The translations under genes were made by a program, and so were the position numbers. A stretch of DNA of 64,000 bases, taken from contig NZ_UAUI01000011.1 in NCBI RefSeq assembly GCF_900455735.1, forward strand, positions 434,001 through 498,000. Reading direction: 5' to 3'. Under the pieces are notes generated by a model, which was not told the origin of the DNA, did no database searches, and saw nothing but the letters and a program-made list of their open reading frames with translations. The stretch is from Rhodococcus wratislaviensis (lineage in GTDB: Bacteria; Actinomycetota; Actinomycetes; Mycobacteriales; Mycobacteriaceae). Below, in pieces: positions 1-8,398 of the stretch; position 1 is the first letter of the stretch, and every line of letters begins with the position of its first letter.

Positions 1-4
1 GAGG

Positions 5-38
5 CGTGTAGCATGTTACTCAGGTAACATGCTACACG
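5..38. promoter_or_regulatory. Long palindrome upstream of GntR gene, probable operator
   Basis: Perfect inverted repeat: 15-bp arms at 5-19 and 24-38 around a 4-base spacer TCAG. The octamer GTTACTCA occurs inside it (15-22) and again directly after it (38-45). The element is AT-richer than its surroundings and lies 31 bases before the GTG of a FadR-type GntR regulator, so autoregulation is the simplest reading. No T-run follows, which argues against an intrinsic terminator of an upstream gene, but that gene lies outside the window. Confidence 0.6.
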
Positions 39-57
39 TTACTCAACCACGACCGAC

Positions 58-63
58 TAGAGT
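58..63 (+). promoter_or_regulatory. Candidate -10 box for a leaderless transcript
   Basis: TAGAGT fits the actinobacterial TANNNT -10 pattern and ends 6 bases before the GTG start at 70. No convincing Shine-Dalgarno sequence precedes that start. Transcription would then begin at or next to the start codon. Inference from spacing only. Confidence 0.35.
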
Positions 64-69
64 GACGAA

Positions 70-798
70 GTGGCCGACTCTCCACTCACACTCCAGCCGC
101 TACCTCGAACGGCCGAATCACTCACCGAGAAAGTGATCACCGGGGTGCTCGACGCCGTGCATAGCGGACAGATGGTTCCAGGCGTTCTGTACTCGGTGTA
201 TCAGGTCGCCGAGGAGTTCGGCGTGTCCCGGAGTCCGGTCCGCGAGGGCTTGCTTCGCCTCGCTGATTCCGGATTGCTGCGATTCGAACGCAACCGCGGA
301 TTCCGGATAATCCTTCCCCAGCCTCATGAGATCGCAGAAATCTTCGCGGTCCGGCTCGCACTGGAACTACCTGCTGTGCGCCGAGTCGCGCGGGAGTCTT
401 CTCCTGCCCTGATCGAGCAACTCCAGCGACAGCTGGACGATATGGATCGCAGTGCGGCGGCCGGAAACGAGGAATCGTTCTCGAAACAGGACGAGCGACT
501 CCACGATCTGATCCTCGCGGCCGCCGGCAACTCGCGCGCGCGAACCATCATCAGCACCCTGCGGGAAACAACGAGGTTGCTGGGGGCAGCGACGGCCGAC
601 CGCTCGCGAACTCTTGCGGACATCAGTTCCGAGCACCGCCCGATTGTCGATGCGATCATGGAGGCGGATTCGTCGACGGCCGAGAGGGCAATGCGGCAGC
701 ACATCCTTCATACGGGAAGGCTCCTGGTGGAGCAGGCAGCTGCCGACCAGGGCTCCAACCAGGACTGCAACGAGATCTGGGCCTCCGTTATCGACTGA
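70..798 (+). CDS. GntR family transcriptional regulator, FadR/FCD subfamily
   Basis: DNA-binding regulator of 242 aa. Residues about 15-80 form the winged helix-turn-helix (VAEEFGVSRSPVREGLLRL is the typical recognition region). Residues about 90-220 are the all-helical FCD ligand domain, whose HDLI and late HI/HLH histidines and acidic residues fit its usual metal-binding ligand site. FCD regulators usually sense small carboxylates and repress a neighbouring catabolic operon. The start is GTG; a palindrome lies just upstream, and an IclR gene follows after 49 bases. Likely targets are itself and the transhydrogenase/transporter pair downstream; the ligand cannot be read from the sequence. 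Confidence 0.9.
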   Translation: MADSPLTLQPLPRTAESLTEKVITGVLDAVHSGQMVPGVLYSVYQVAEEFGVSRSPVREGLLRLADSGLLRFERNRGFRIILPQPHEIAEIFAVRLALELPAVRRVARESSPALIEQLQRQLDDMDRSAAAGNEESFSKQDERLHDLILAAAGNSRARTIISTLRETTRLLGAATADRSRTLADISSEHRPIVDAIMEADSSTAERAMRQHILHTGRLLVEQAAADQGSNQDCNEIWASVID

Positions 799-847
799 GC
801 CCGGTAACATCGGCTCACCGACAGGCAAGGCGAGAAGGGGGCGCGCG

Positions 848-1630
848 GTGAGCGAAGAGCTGCCTGCGGGCACACAGTCTGTCGGCCGGGCGCTGGCCGT
901 GCTCAAATTGCTCGCAGCTTCACCTGACGAGCTGAACGGCAGCGCAATCGCCACAGAACTCCAATTGTCGTCCGGCACGGCTAACAGGCTGATCCGAGCG
1001 CTGATCGCAGAGGGCCTTGTAGCGCGGAACCCGATATCCGACAGCTACTATCTCGGAAGCGGAATGGTGCTTCTTGGGCAGGCCGCGCAGCGCGGATTCG
1101 GCATGGACAAGGCCCTGCCCATCCTGGAGCAGCTTCATTCCGAGACCCAGGAATCGGTGAACCTCTCCATCCGTGAGGGGTCGGAGTCGGTTGTGATGAT
1201 GCGGGTGCAGTCGACGCTTCCGTTGCGATTCGAACAGCACACAGGCGCCCGGTTCCCCCTGTACACGACCGCTTCGGGCAAGGCCATCCTCGCGTTCTCT
1301 CCGAGTGCCGAGACGTACGTCAAGACGCTTCCGGTCAAGCTCGCCAAGGTCACGCCGTACACCCTGAGCACACCCCGCGAGCTCTCCGAGCAACTGAGAG
1401 AGATCCGGGCACGGGGGTACAGCGTCGACGAGCAGGAGAACGTAGAGGGTGTGCGATGCGTGGGCGCGCCGATCCTGGACGCAAACGGAACCGCGCACGC
1501 TGCACTTGTGATCCAGGTACCCACTGTTCGTATGCCGAAGTCCAGGGTCCGTACGCTCGGGGAACGCATTCTTCAGGCAGCGAAGGAAGTGTCACAGTTC
1601 ATCCCGGTCAACCGGGCGATGTCTCACTGA
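848..1630 (+). CDS. IclR family transcriptional regulator
   Basis: Regulator of 260 aa. The N-terminal winged helix (residues about 10-70, QSVGRALAVLKLLAAS then LQLSSGTANRLIRALIAEGL) precedes the C-terminal IclR effector domain (about 85-250; TASGKAILAF and GYSVDEQENVEGVRCVGAP are typical). The GTG at 848 is chosen because GAGAAGGGG sits just upstream and the helix-turn-helix begins at the normal distance; reading further upstream in frame would add residues overlapping the GntR gene without homology. It sits directly behind the GntR gene, giving two regulators of different families in tandem before one catabolic pair, possibly responding to two signals. Confidence 0.9.
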   Translation: MSEELPAGTQSVGRALAVLKLLAASPDELNGSAIATELQLSSGTANRLIRALIAEGLVARNPISDSYYLGSGMVLLGQAAQRGFGMDKALPILEQLHSETQESVNLSIREGSESVVMMRVQSTLPLRFEQHTGARFPLYTTASGKAILAFSPSAETYVKTLPVKLAKVTPYTLSTPRELSEQLREIRARGYSVDEQENVEGVRCVGAPILDANGTAHAALVIQVPTVRMPKSRVRTLGERILQAAKEVSQFIPVNRAMSH

Positions 1631-1729
1631 TCCGACGCCGTTCCGCGGACAGGTCTCGCATAGGGCTTTTACTCGCCGCAGTTCAGTGACGTCCCAGTCC
1701 GTCCGGCTCTGGATCCGTCAATTTGTTCG

Positions 1730-1745
1730 TGTGAGGCGCTTCACA
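1730..1745. promoter_or_regulatory. Perfect CRP/GlxR-type site
   Basis: TGTGAGGCGCTTCACA matches the TGTGA-N6-TCACA consensus of mycobacterial Crp and corynebacterial GlxR at every fixed position. It lies 78 bases upstream of the start of the transhydrogenase gene, a usual activator position. A second short palindrome, GGGATTGTCCC at 1783-1793, lies between it and the gene. Confidence 0.65.
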
Positions 1746-1822
1746 TATTGGCAATCCTGGCCTATCGTCGCTTCATATTGTGGGGATTGTCCCTACATGG
1801 TGACAGCGAAGGAGTCTCAACG

Positions 1823-3094
1823 ATGTATCGATCGAGCGAGAATGAGAGCGTCTTCACCTGGGCAGCACCGCCACTGAAGTTCGGCATCGGAGCATTGGAC
1901 GAGCTCGGTGCGGAGCTATCGGCTCAGGCCTTGGAATCGTGCTTGGTAATCACCGATCCGGGTGTTCGAAACACCGGGATACCCGACCGGATCCGTGAAC
2001 AGTTGGTCGCGGTGGGCATCAAGTCGGACGTATTCGATGGCGTCGCTGTCGAGCCGACGGATCAGAGCATCGACGAAGCCGTCTCTTACGCCTCGGAACG
2101 TGGGTGGGACTGCTTCGTCGCAGTCGGAGGGGGTTCCGCCATCGACACGGCCAAGGCAGTAAACCTCCTCACCACACACCCGGGAGAATTACTCGACTTC
2201 GTGACCCCACCGATCGGCGGAGGCAAGGCGCCGTGGCTCCCGCTGAAGCCCCTGATCGCCGTGCCGACCACCGCCGGCACCGGATCGGAATCGACGACGA
2301 TCTGCGTTATCGATTTCCTCGGCCTGCACTTGAAAGCCGGAGTCAGTCATGCCAAGTTGCGACCGACGCTCGCCGTTGTAGATCCCCTGACCACTGTCTC
2401 TCTCCCCTCGCAGGTCACGGCGGCGAGCGGGATGGACGTGCTGTCTCACGCACTCGAGAGCTACACCAGCGTCCGGTTCGATGCCAAGCCCGCACCGGAA
2501 GACCCGATGAAGCGCCCGGCCTTCTGTGGTTCCAACCCGATCAGTGACGTCTGGTGCGAGCAGGCCCTCTCCTTGGTAGGGAAGTACCTGCGGCGCGCCG
2601 TCATGAATGGACGAGACCTCGAAGCCAGGTACCAGATGGCGCTTGCGTCTACCTCCGCCGGAACAGGGTTCGGGAACGCGGGCACCCATCTACCGCATGC
2701 CAATGCATACCCGGTCGCCGGAGCGGTCGAAAACTATCAGGCCGAGGGCTACCCTTCAATGCCCATGGTGCCGCACGGTCAGGCCGTATCCGCGACTGCC
2801 GCTGCGGTTTTCCGATGGACCTACCCGAGCGATCCCAGTCGACACCTGCGCGCAGCCGAACTTCTCTCCGGCCAGACCTTCACTCCGACCGACGGAGCCG
2901 ACGCGCTCGCGCATGTACTGAGCGAGTTGATGTCGGACATCGAAATGCCCTCCGGGTTGCGGAGTTTCGGCTACTGCGAAGAGCACCTTGACACACTGGT
3001 CGATGGAACGATGAAGCAAACACGTCAACTGGCTGTGGTGCCCCGTCCGGTAACCAGGGATGCCCTTACAAACATATTCCGGGAGTCGTTGTGA
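1823..3094 (+). CDS. Hydroxyacid-oxoacid transhydrogenase-like iron-containing alcohol dehydrogenase
   Basis: Group III Fe-ADH of 423 aa. It resembles the HOT/ADHFE1 branch, which couples oxidation of 4-hydroxybutyrate to succinate semialdehyde with reduction of 2-oxoglutarate to D-2-hydroxyglutarate. Residues about 102-108 are the GGGSAID nucleotide loop and 149-157 the TTAGTGSES motif. Metal ligands are D205, H209 (DVLSHALES), H292 (HLPHANAYP) and a later VPHGQAV histidine. The stretch RPAFCGSNPISDVW is particular to the HOT branch. ATG 1823 follows AAGGAG and leaves a normal N terminus. The stop overlaps the start of the transporter, so the two are translationally coupled. Maleylacetate reductase or a plain alcohol dehydrogenase are less likely alternatives; the natural substrate is unproven. 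Confidence 0.8.
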   Translation: MYRSSENESVFTWAAPPLKFGIGALDELGAELSAQALESCLVITDPGVRNTGIPDRIREQLVAVGIKSDVFDGVAVEPTDQSIDEAVSYASERGWDCFVAVGGGSAIDTAKAVNLLTTHPGELLDFVTPPIGGGKAPWLPLKPLIAVPTTAGTGSESTTICVIDFLGLHLKAGVSHAKLRPTLAVVDPLTTVSLPSQVTAASGMDVLSHALESYTSVRFDAKPAPEDPMKRPAFCGSNPISDVWCEQALSLVGKYLRRAVMNGRDLEARYQMALASTSAGTGFGNAGTHLPHANAYPVAGAVENYQAEGYPSMPMVPHGQAVSATAAAVFRWTYPSDPSRHLRAAELLSGQTFTPTDGADALAHVLSELMSDIEMPSGLRSFGYCEEHLDTLVDGTMKQTRQLAVVPRPVTRDALTNIFRESL

Positions 3095-4458
3095 GCACTT
3101 CCCGAGACACCGAGCAGGAACCCTCGAAATCCGAGATACGAACCGTCGTGGCCTCGAGTATCGTCGGAACAACAGTCGAGTGGTACGACTTCTTCCTTTA
3201 TGGCATCGCCGCCGGGCTGGTATTCGACAAGCTCTTCTTCCCGGGCTCGGATCCGATCGTCGGCACGCTGCTCGCGTTTGCCACGTTTGCGATCGGATTC
3301 ATGGCCCGGCCGTTCGGCGGTCTTGTCTTCGGGCACATCGGCGACCGTGTTGGCCGGAAGAAGACCCTGGTAGCCACCATGATGATCATGGGTGTAGCGA
3401 CCTGTCTGATCGGGCTGGTTCCCAGTTACGCCACGATCGGTATCGCAGCACCGATTCTGCTGGTGGTACTTCGGCTCGCGCAAGGTATCGCAATCGGCGG
3501 TGAATGGGGCGGGGCGGTCTTGATGGCAGTCGAGTACGCCCCCCGCGGCAAGCGCGGCTTCTACGGAAGCTTGCCGCAAATCGGCCTCGCGATCGGCCTG
3601 ATGCTGGGTACGGGCGTATTCGCAGCGCTCAACTCAACATTGTCCGAGGCAGCATTCCTCGCCTGGGGTTGGCGAATTGCCTTCATGCTGAGCGCGATCC
3701 TGGTGGCGGTGGGCCTCTTCATCCGCCTCAAAGTCATGGAGACACCTGCCTTCCGCAAGCTAGAGACGGTAGAGGAGAAGGCTACTGTGCCTGCTCTGGA
3801 ACTGATCAAGAGCGCACAGTCACGACGAAACATGTTGCTTGGAATGGGCAGTCGATGGGCCGAGGGCGTGGCATTCAATACGTGGGCGGTATTTGTCATT
3901 GCGTATGGCACCGGCACGCTGCACCTCAGCCGTCAAACCCTACTGCTGGCGGTCATGGCCGCGGCGGCGACCATGGTCGTCTTCATCCCGATCTTCGGAA
4001 GAGTTGCAGACCGTTTCGACCGCAGACAGGTGTTTGCTGCGGGAATCGCGATTCTCACGGCTGCGGCTTATCCCGCCTTCGTGCTAATCGGTACCGGAAA
4101 TACAGCGGTCATCGTCGTCACGATCGTGTTGGTCCTCGGCGTCCTTTATCCGATCGTCTACGCTCCCGAGTCGTCGTTATTCGCGGAACTGTTTCCCACC
4201 CGAGTCCGCTACAGCGGTATCTCCGTCGTCTACCAGCTTTCGGGAATCGTGGCATCCGGGCTGACACCGCTCGTTCTCGCGTCCCTCCTCAGTTCGGCAA
4301 CCGGTGGACTTTCGCTGATAATGGGATACACCGTGGCAGTGGGGGCTGTCAGCGCCGTATGTACGCTCGCAATCCGCCGTCGGGACATTTACACAGAGAG
4401 CAGGGACGAGCAGTCACACCCTGACGATGCCCCAATGTCACGGATAGCCTCGACCTGA
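3091..4458 (+). CDS. MFS transporter, metabolite:H+ symporter (MHS) family
   Basis: Membrane carrier of 455 aa with 12 predicted segments. The opening TTVEWYDFFLYG and the loop 2-3 motif GHIGDRVGRKKTL are hallmarks of the ShiA/ProP/KgtP type symporters. It starts with GTG inside the 3' end of the transhydrogenase gene (4-base GTGA overlap), so it most likely imports the hydroxy- or oxo-acid that the enzyme uses. The C-terminal tail after about residue 425 is charged and cytoplasmic. The exact substrate (4-hydroxybutyrate, dicarboxylate, shikimate-like acid) cannot be decided from sequence. Confidence 0.88.
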   Translation: MSTSRDTEQEPSKSEIRTVVASSIVGTTVEWYDFFLYGIAAGLVFDKLFFPGSDPIVGTLLAFATFAIGFMARPFGGLVFGHIGDRVGRKKTLVATMMIMGVATCLIGLVPSYATIGIAAPILLVVLRLAQGIAIGGEWGGAVLMAVEYAPRGKRGFYGSLPQIGLAIGLMLGTGVFAALNSTLSEAAFLAWGWRIAFMLSAILVAVGLFIRLKVMETPAFRKLETVEEKATVPALELIKSAQSRRNMLLGMGSRWAEGVAFNTWAVFVIAYGTGTLHLSRQTLLLAVMAAAATMVVFIPIFGRVADRFDRRQVFAAGIAILTAAAYPAFVLIGTGNTAVIVVTIVLVLGVLYPIVYAPESSLFAELFPTRVRYSGISVVYQLSGIVASGLTPLVLASLLSSATGGLSLIMGYTVAVGAVSAVCTLAIRRRDIYTESRDEQSHPDDAPMSRIAST

Positions 4459-4470
4459 CGATCAGCTGCC

Positions 4471-4507
4471 GTGGCCCCGGCTCGGGTTTGACCGAGAGCG
4501 GGGCCAC
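4471..4507 (+). terminator. GC-rich hairpin after the transporter gene
   Basis: Arms at 4471-4485 and 4492-4507 pair (GTGGCCCCG with CGGGGCCAC, CTCGG with CCGAG, one bulge) 12 bases after the MHS stop codon. There is no T-tract, as is usual for actinobacterial hairpins. It separates this unit from the convergent sulfite-exporter gene; nothing else is seen up to 4625. Confidence 0.65.
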
Positions 4508-4625
4508 AGCGCTGCGACCAACTGCACACCCGTTGCTTGTGCTCAACCTCGCGCGCTCCGTCACGTTCTGTACACGACCAACTTGCCCCGTGATTGGAGT
4601 CCTGCGCAAAAGGTTTCGCCGTCAG

Positions 4626-5393
4626 TCAGCGCAACGCCACCTGCACGAGGACGGCGGCGCCGAGGAAGCCGAGTAGCCACAGCACCCGTTGCCGGACCTG
4701 CTGGGCGGTGGTGCGGTCGAACAGCCATTTCCCCGCGGCGGCGCCGAACATGCAGAGCGGCACGAACAGGGCGATCTGCGCGAGGACGGGCACGGTGAGC
4801 AGACCACCGGCGGCCGACCCCGCGGCGCCGAACGCGTCGATGACGAGGAAGAACACGACGAGCGACGCGCGGCCGGCCGCGACGTGGGAGGACGCGGAGA
4901 AGTACATCAGGACGGCGGGCGGGCCACCGAGGGCGAAGCCGCCGTTGAGGAGACCGGACGCCACTCCCGTCACGGTGGTCACCCCGGGGCCGGGGAGCGA
5001 CTGCCGGTCGGGGACGGCGGCCATGGCGACGGCGGAGCCGATGATCGCGACACCCAGCAGCACGCGCACCAGGTCACCGGACAGCTGCGTGAGCGCCCAC
5101 ATCCCCAGCGGCATACCGATCAGGGTGCCGGCGAACAACCAGCGCAACGACTTCCAGTGCACCTGCCGCCACACCTGGGGCAGCATCGCGGCGCTCGCGA
5201 CGACCTCGAGGACGAACACGGTGGGGATCACCGACGTCGGCGGGAGCAGCACGACGAGTCCCGCGACCCACACCATCGCGCCACCGAACCCCCCGAAACC
5301 GCGGACGACACCGCCGGCCACCACGACGCCGAGCGCGAAGAGGAGGGCAGGCAACGACAGATCCCACACCGTTGCCGCCATACCCTGTTGCAC
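4626..5393 (-). CDS. TauE/SafE (TSUP) family membrane permease, probable sulfite or sulfonate exporter
   Basis: 255 aa (251 if the ATG at 5381 is used instead of GTG 5393; neither has a strong ribosome site). Eight or so hydrophobic segments in the two-repeat TSUP arrangement, with the loop GGVVRGFGGFGGAMVW in the first half and ASGLLNGGFALGGPPAVL in the second, both typical. TSUP members next to sulfoacetaldehyde acetyltransferase genes are implicated in removing the sulfite released from taurine or related sulfonates. The gene lies downstream of xsc on the same strand, but a strong hairpin stands between them, so it may have its own promoter or depend on read-through. Confidence 0.85.
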   Translation of the reverse strand: MQQGMAATVWDLSLPALLFALGVVVAGGVVRGFGGFGGAMVWVAGLVVLLPPTSVIPTVFVLEVVASAAMLPQVWRQVHWKSLRWLFAGTLIGMPLGMWALTQLSGDLVRVLLGVAIIGSAVAMAAVPDRQSLPGPGVTTVTGVASGLLNGGFALGGPPAVLMYFSASSHVAAGRASLVVFFLVIDAFGAAGSAAGGLLTVPVLAQIALFVPLCMFGAAAGKWLFDRTTAQQVRQRVLWLLGFLGAAVLVQVALR

Positions 5394-5493
5394 CGCTTTC
5401 GTTCGCCGTTGTCTCCGTCAGAAGTGTGGGGGTCGCGGCGGCGAAGCGACAGGTCCAGACGACGTCGAATCGTCGGTACCAGGAACGCACGGG

Positions 5494-5530
5494 ACGTGGC
5501 CCCCGGCGTCTGCTGCGCCGGGGGCCACGT
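5494..5530 (-). terminator. Perfect 15-bp hairpin downstream of xsc
   Basis: Arms 5494-5508 and 5516-5530 are perfectly complementary (ACGTGGCCCCCGGCG and its reverse complement) with a 7-base loop. It begins 16 bases past the xsc stop in the reading direction and should terminate or attenuate transcription into the TSUP permease gene. The remaining bases 5394-5493 show no clear element. Confidence 0.75.
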
Positions 5531-5546
5531 GCTCGCGGGGAGCGGA

Positions 5547-7355
5547 CTACACGTAGTCCTTGTACTTGTCGAGCAGGCGAACCGGCTTCGACAGCGCGTC
5601 GCGGCGGAAGGGGTCGCCGAGTTCGCGGGTGCACATGATCTCGATGACCGTCGTCTTGCCCTCGTTCATCTGTGCGGCGACCGCGCGCTGCAGTGCGGGA
5701 CCGACCTCTTCGAGCTTGTCCACGACGATGCCCTCGGCACCCATCGCCTGTGCGATCCCGGCGAAGGACTCGCTTTCGAGCTCACCGGCGACGAAGCGGC
5801 GGTTGTAGAAGTCGACCTGGTTCTTCTTCTCCGCACCCCACTGCCGGTTGTGGAAGACGACGGCGGTGACCGGGATGTCGTGCCGGACAGCCGTCATGAT
5901 CTCGCCCAGGCTCATGCCCCAGGCGCCGTCGCCTGCGTATGCGATGGCGGGCCGTTCGGGTGCCGCGGCCTTCGCGCCGATGATGGTCGGCAGCGCGTAA
6001 CCGCAGTTGCCGAAGCTCATCGGGGCGAGGAAGCTGCGCGGCTTCTCGAACCGGAGGTAGCTGTTGGCGACGGAGTTGATGTTGCCGATGTCGGTGGAGA
6101 CCATCACGTCTTCCGGCATCGCCTTCTCCAGCTCACGCAGCACCTGGCGCGGGTGCAGCCAGTTGCCGTCCTCGCCTTCCTGTTCGGCGATCATGTCGAG
6201 GCTGAACGCATCGCGCTCGTGCGTCCATTCGTCGAGTTCCTTCTCCCACGCGGCCTTCTCGGCGTCGATCTTCTCGCTCCGTGCCGCACGGTTGGCGTCG
6301 CAGACGAGGGCCTTGCCCTCGAGCCGCTCGGTGAGCGCGACGGCGGCGGCCTTCGCGTCGCCGCAGATCCCGACGGAGATCTTCTTGACCAGGCCGAGCA
6401 TCTTGTGGTCCGCGTCGATCTGGATGATCTTGGCATTCTTCGGCCAGTAGTCCATGCCGTGCTGCGGCAGAGTCCCGAAGGGGCCGAGGCGGGTGCCGAG
6501 GGCGAGCACCACGTCCGCCTGGCTGATCAGCTTCATCGCGGCCTTGGAACCCTGGTAGCCGAGCGGTCCGGTCCACAGCGGGTGGCTGGCGGGGAACGAG
6601 TCGTTGTGCAGGTAGCTGTTGACGACGGGGGCGCCGAGACGCTCGGCGAGTGCCTTGCACTCGTCGACACCGTCGGCCATCACCACGCCGCCACCGGACA
6701 CGATGACCGGGAACTCGGCCTGTGCCAGCAGTTCTGCCGCCTCGTTCAGGCTCTTCTCGCCGCCGGGACCGCGGTCGAGGCGGGTGGGCTGCGGGATCTC
6801 CGTCTCGATCTCACCGTAGAAGTAGTCGCGCGGAATGTTGAGCTGCGTCGGGCCCATCTCGGACATCGCGCGGTCGAAACAGCGGCCCGTGAACTCGGCC
6901 ATGCGCTTCGGGTTGTTGACGTGCCCCTGGTACTTCGTGAATTCCTGGAACATCGGCAGCTGGTTGGCTTCCTGGAAGCCGCCCAGGCCCGTTCCCATGG
7001 TGCCGGCCTCGGGGGTGACGATGACGACGGGGCTGTGCGCCCAGAACGCGGCAGCGATCGCGGTGACGCAGTTGCTGATACCAGGACCGTTCTGGCCGAT
7101 CACCATGCCGTGGCGCCCGCTGACCCGCGCATATCCGTCGGCCATGTGTCCCGCGCCCTGCTCGTGCACGACGGGGACCAGTCGAATCCCGGCGGGAGCG
7201 AAGATGTCCATCGCATCCATGAAGGCAGATCCCATGATGCCGAACATGTCGGTGACGCCGTTGGCGACCATCGTCTCGACGAACGCCTCCGACGGTGTCA
7301 TCTTCTGTACACCGGAGACAGCGGTGCGATCGGCACCGTTCTTCTTCTTGCTCAT
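5547..7355 (-). CDS. xsc: Sulfoacetaldehyde acetyltransferase
   Basis: 602 aa, ThDP enzyme converting sulfoacetaldehyde and phosphate to acetyl phosphate and sulfite, the central step of taurine, isethionate and related C2-sulfonate breakdown. The N-terminal Pyr domain carries GIMGSAFMDAMDIFAPAG and the activating glutamate in VVHEQGAGHMADGYARVSG. The C-terminal PP domain has the GDGAWGMSLGEI...VVFHN ThDP/Mg motif. The sequence is much closer to Xsc than to acetolactate synthase. Start ATG 7355 is set by a GGAGG 6-10 bases upstream; longer in-frame readings cross the operator region. It is divergent from an IclR gene with two palindromes between them. No phosphotransacetylase gene or taurine aminotransferase/dehydrogenase is present in the window. 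Confidence 0.93.
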   Translation of the reverse strand: MSKKKNGADRTAVSGVQKMTPSEAFVETMVANGVTDMFGIMGSAFMDAMDIFAPAGIRLVPVVHEQGAGHMADGYARVSGRHGMVIGQNGPGISNCVTAIAAAFWAHSPVVIVTPEAGTMGTGLGGFQEANQLPMFQEFTKYQGHVNNPKRMAEFTGRCFDRAMSEMGPTQLNIPRDYFYGEIETEIPQPTRLDRGPGGEKSLNEAAELLAQAEFPVIVSGGGVVMADGVDECKALAERLGAPVVNSYLHNDSFPASHPLWTGPLGYQGSKAAMKLISQADVVLALGTRLGPFGTLPQHGMDYWPKNAKIIQIDADHKMLGLVKKISVGICGDAKAAAVALTERLEGKALVCDANRAARSEKIDAEKAAWEKELDEWTHERDAFSLDMIAEQEGEDGNWLHPRQVLRELEKAMPEDVMVSTDIGNINSVANSYLRFEKPRSFLAPMSFGNCGYALPTIIGAKAAAPERPAIAYAGDGAWGMSLGEIMTAVRHDIPVTAVVFHNRQWGAEKKNQVDFYNRRFVAGELESESFAGIAQAMGAEGIVVDKLEEVGPALQRAVAAQMNEGKTTVIEIMCTRELGDPFRRDALSKPVRLLDKYKDYV

Positions 7356-7401
7356 GTGTGATCCTCCTTCAAGGGCGCGCCGGAACCGGCAGAGAATGTC
7401 A

Positions 7402-7429
7402 AAAATCGGAACGTTTCGTTCGTGATTTT
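7402..7429. promoter_or_regulatory. Imperfect palindrome in the xsc/IclR divergent promoter
   Basis: AAAATC at 7402-7407 and GATTTT at 7424-7429 flank GAACG-TTT-CGTTC, giving a 28-base nearly symmetrical element. It lies 47 bases before xsc. IclR proteins bind such AT-rich dyads, so it is a candidate operator for the divergent regulator. Confidence 0.5.
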
Positions 7430-7476
7430 GTGATCTGCAGTGACAGTAGGCCACGTCACACACTTCGTCAATGAAT

Positions 7477-7493
7477 GTTCCTAAAACTGGAAC
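7477..7493. promoter_or_regulatory. GTTCC-N7-GGAAC inverted repeat, candidate IclR operator
   Basis: Five-base perfect arms with a 7-base AT-rich spacer (TAAAACT). The 17-base size is typical for IclR-family operators. The site is 62 bases upstream of the IclR start and shares the GGAAC/GTTC half-sites with the palindrome at 7402-7429, which supports one protein binding both. Confidence 0.55.
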
Positions 7494-7554
7494 GGGATGT
7501 ATGATTTTTCGATACACGATGCGAATGCGTCGCCGTTTCGGCCAAGGAGGAACC

Positions 7555-8388
7555 GTGGGTGAGATTCACCGGATCGACGAGTCGAACGGACACCCGACTA
7601 CGGAGCTACCCGGGGACACACCGACGCTCCGCCTGTTCGCACTGCTCGAGATGATCGCGTCCAAGGACCAGCTGTTCACGTTGCAGGGGCTCGTCGAAGA
7701 GACGGGCATGGCCAAGCCGACCCTGCACCGCATGCTCCAGCAGCTCGAGGGAGCCGGCCTCCTCACCCGGCAGAACAACGGCAGGCATTACGGCACCGGT
7801 GTGCGCCTGCGACGCTTCGCCGAGAATCTGCTGCTCAACGACACCCACCACGGCGCCCGACACGCCATCCTCCGAAACCTCGTCGCGGAACTCGGCGAGA
7901 GCTGCAACGTGACCACCCTGTCGGGTAGCGAAGTGGTGTATCTCGACCGCGTGGAAACCTCAGAGCCCCTTCGGTTCACCCTCCATGCGGGATCGCGGGT
8001 GCCTGCGCACTGCTCGGCCAGCGGCAAGATGATCCTGTCGCAGCTCAGCCCCGCCCAGCGCCGGCGACTTCTCGGGCGGATGCCGCTCGAGAGGTACACC
8101 AACAAGACGGTCACCGACGTCGAGCTGATCGAGACCGAACTCAAGCAGGTCCGCCGCGACGGTTACGCCATCGACGACGAAGAGTTCCTTCCCGGCCTCG
8201 TGTGCGCCGCGGTGCTCGTCCCCTGTGCCACAGGCAATTCCAATCTCTGCATCGCAGTCCAGGCCCCGGTCATGCGACTCACCCCCGACAAGGCGCTCAA
8301 GCTTCTGCCCGCGTTGCGGCGGGCAGCCGACGCCATCGGTGAGATCGAGAACGAGGTCACGGACGACGGATCGCCAGACCTGAACTGA
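7555..8388 (+). CDS. IclR family regulator of the xsc region
   Basis: 277 aa. Winged helix at about residues 20-80 ([19 protein letters not shown], then [20 protein letters not shown]); IclR ligand domain to about 260 ([30 protein letters not shown]). GTG 7555 is chosen because AAGGAGG is placed 4 bases upstream. It is divergent from xsc across about 200 bases holding two dyads, and its stop is 10 bases from the next gene, so it is probably the first gene of an IclR-cobS-like-cobT-like-HAD transcript and the local sensor of a sulfonate or phosphonate intermediate. Confidence 0.88.
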   Translation: MGEIHRIDESNGHPTTELPGDTPTLRLFALLEMIASKDQLFTLQGLVEETGMAKPTLHRMLQQLEGAGLLTRQNNGRHYGTGVRLRRFAENLLLNDTHHGARHAILRNLVAELGESCNVTTLSGSEVVYLDRVETSEPLRFTLHAGSRVPAHCSASGKMILSQLSPAQRRRLLGRMPLERYTNKTVTDVELIETELKQVRRDGYAIDDEEFLPGLVCAAVLVPCATGNSNLCIAVQAPVMRLTPDKALKLLPALRRAADAIGEIENEVTDDGSPDLN

Positions 8389-8398
8389 AGGAGGGCGC

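Noticed and set aside
4541-4625. Short frames in the gap after the MHS terminator
   Set aside because: No ribosome site or resemblance; they overlap the TSUP 3' end in the wrong direction.
4689-7361. A very long open frame on the plus strand opposite xsc and the TSUP gene
   Set aside because: It is an arginine/glycine-rich shadow of the GC-rich minus-strand coding sequence, without domain resemblance or ribosome site; xsc and TSUP are strong matches on the other strand.
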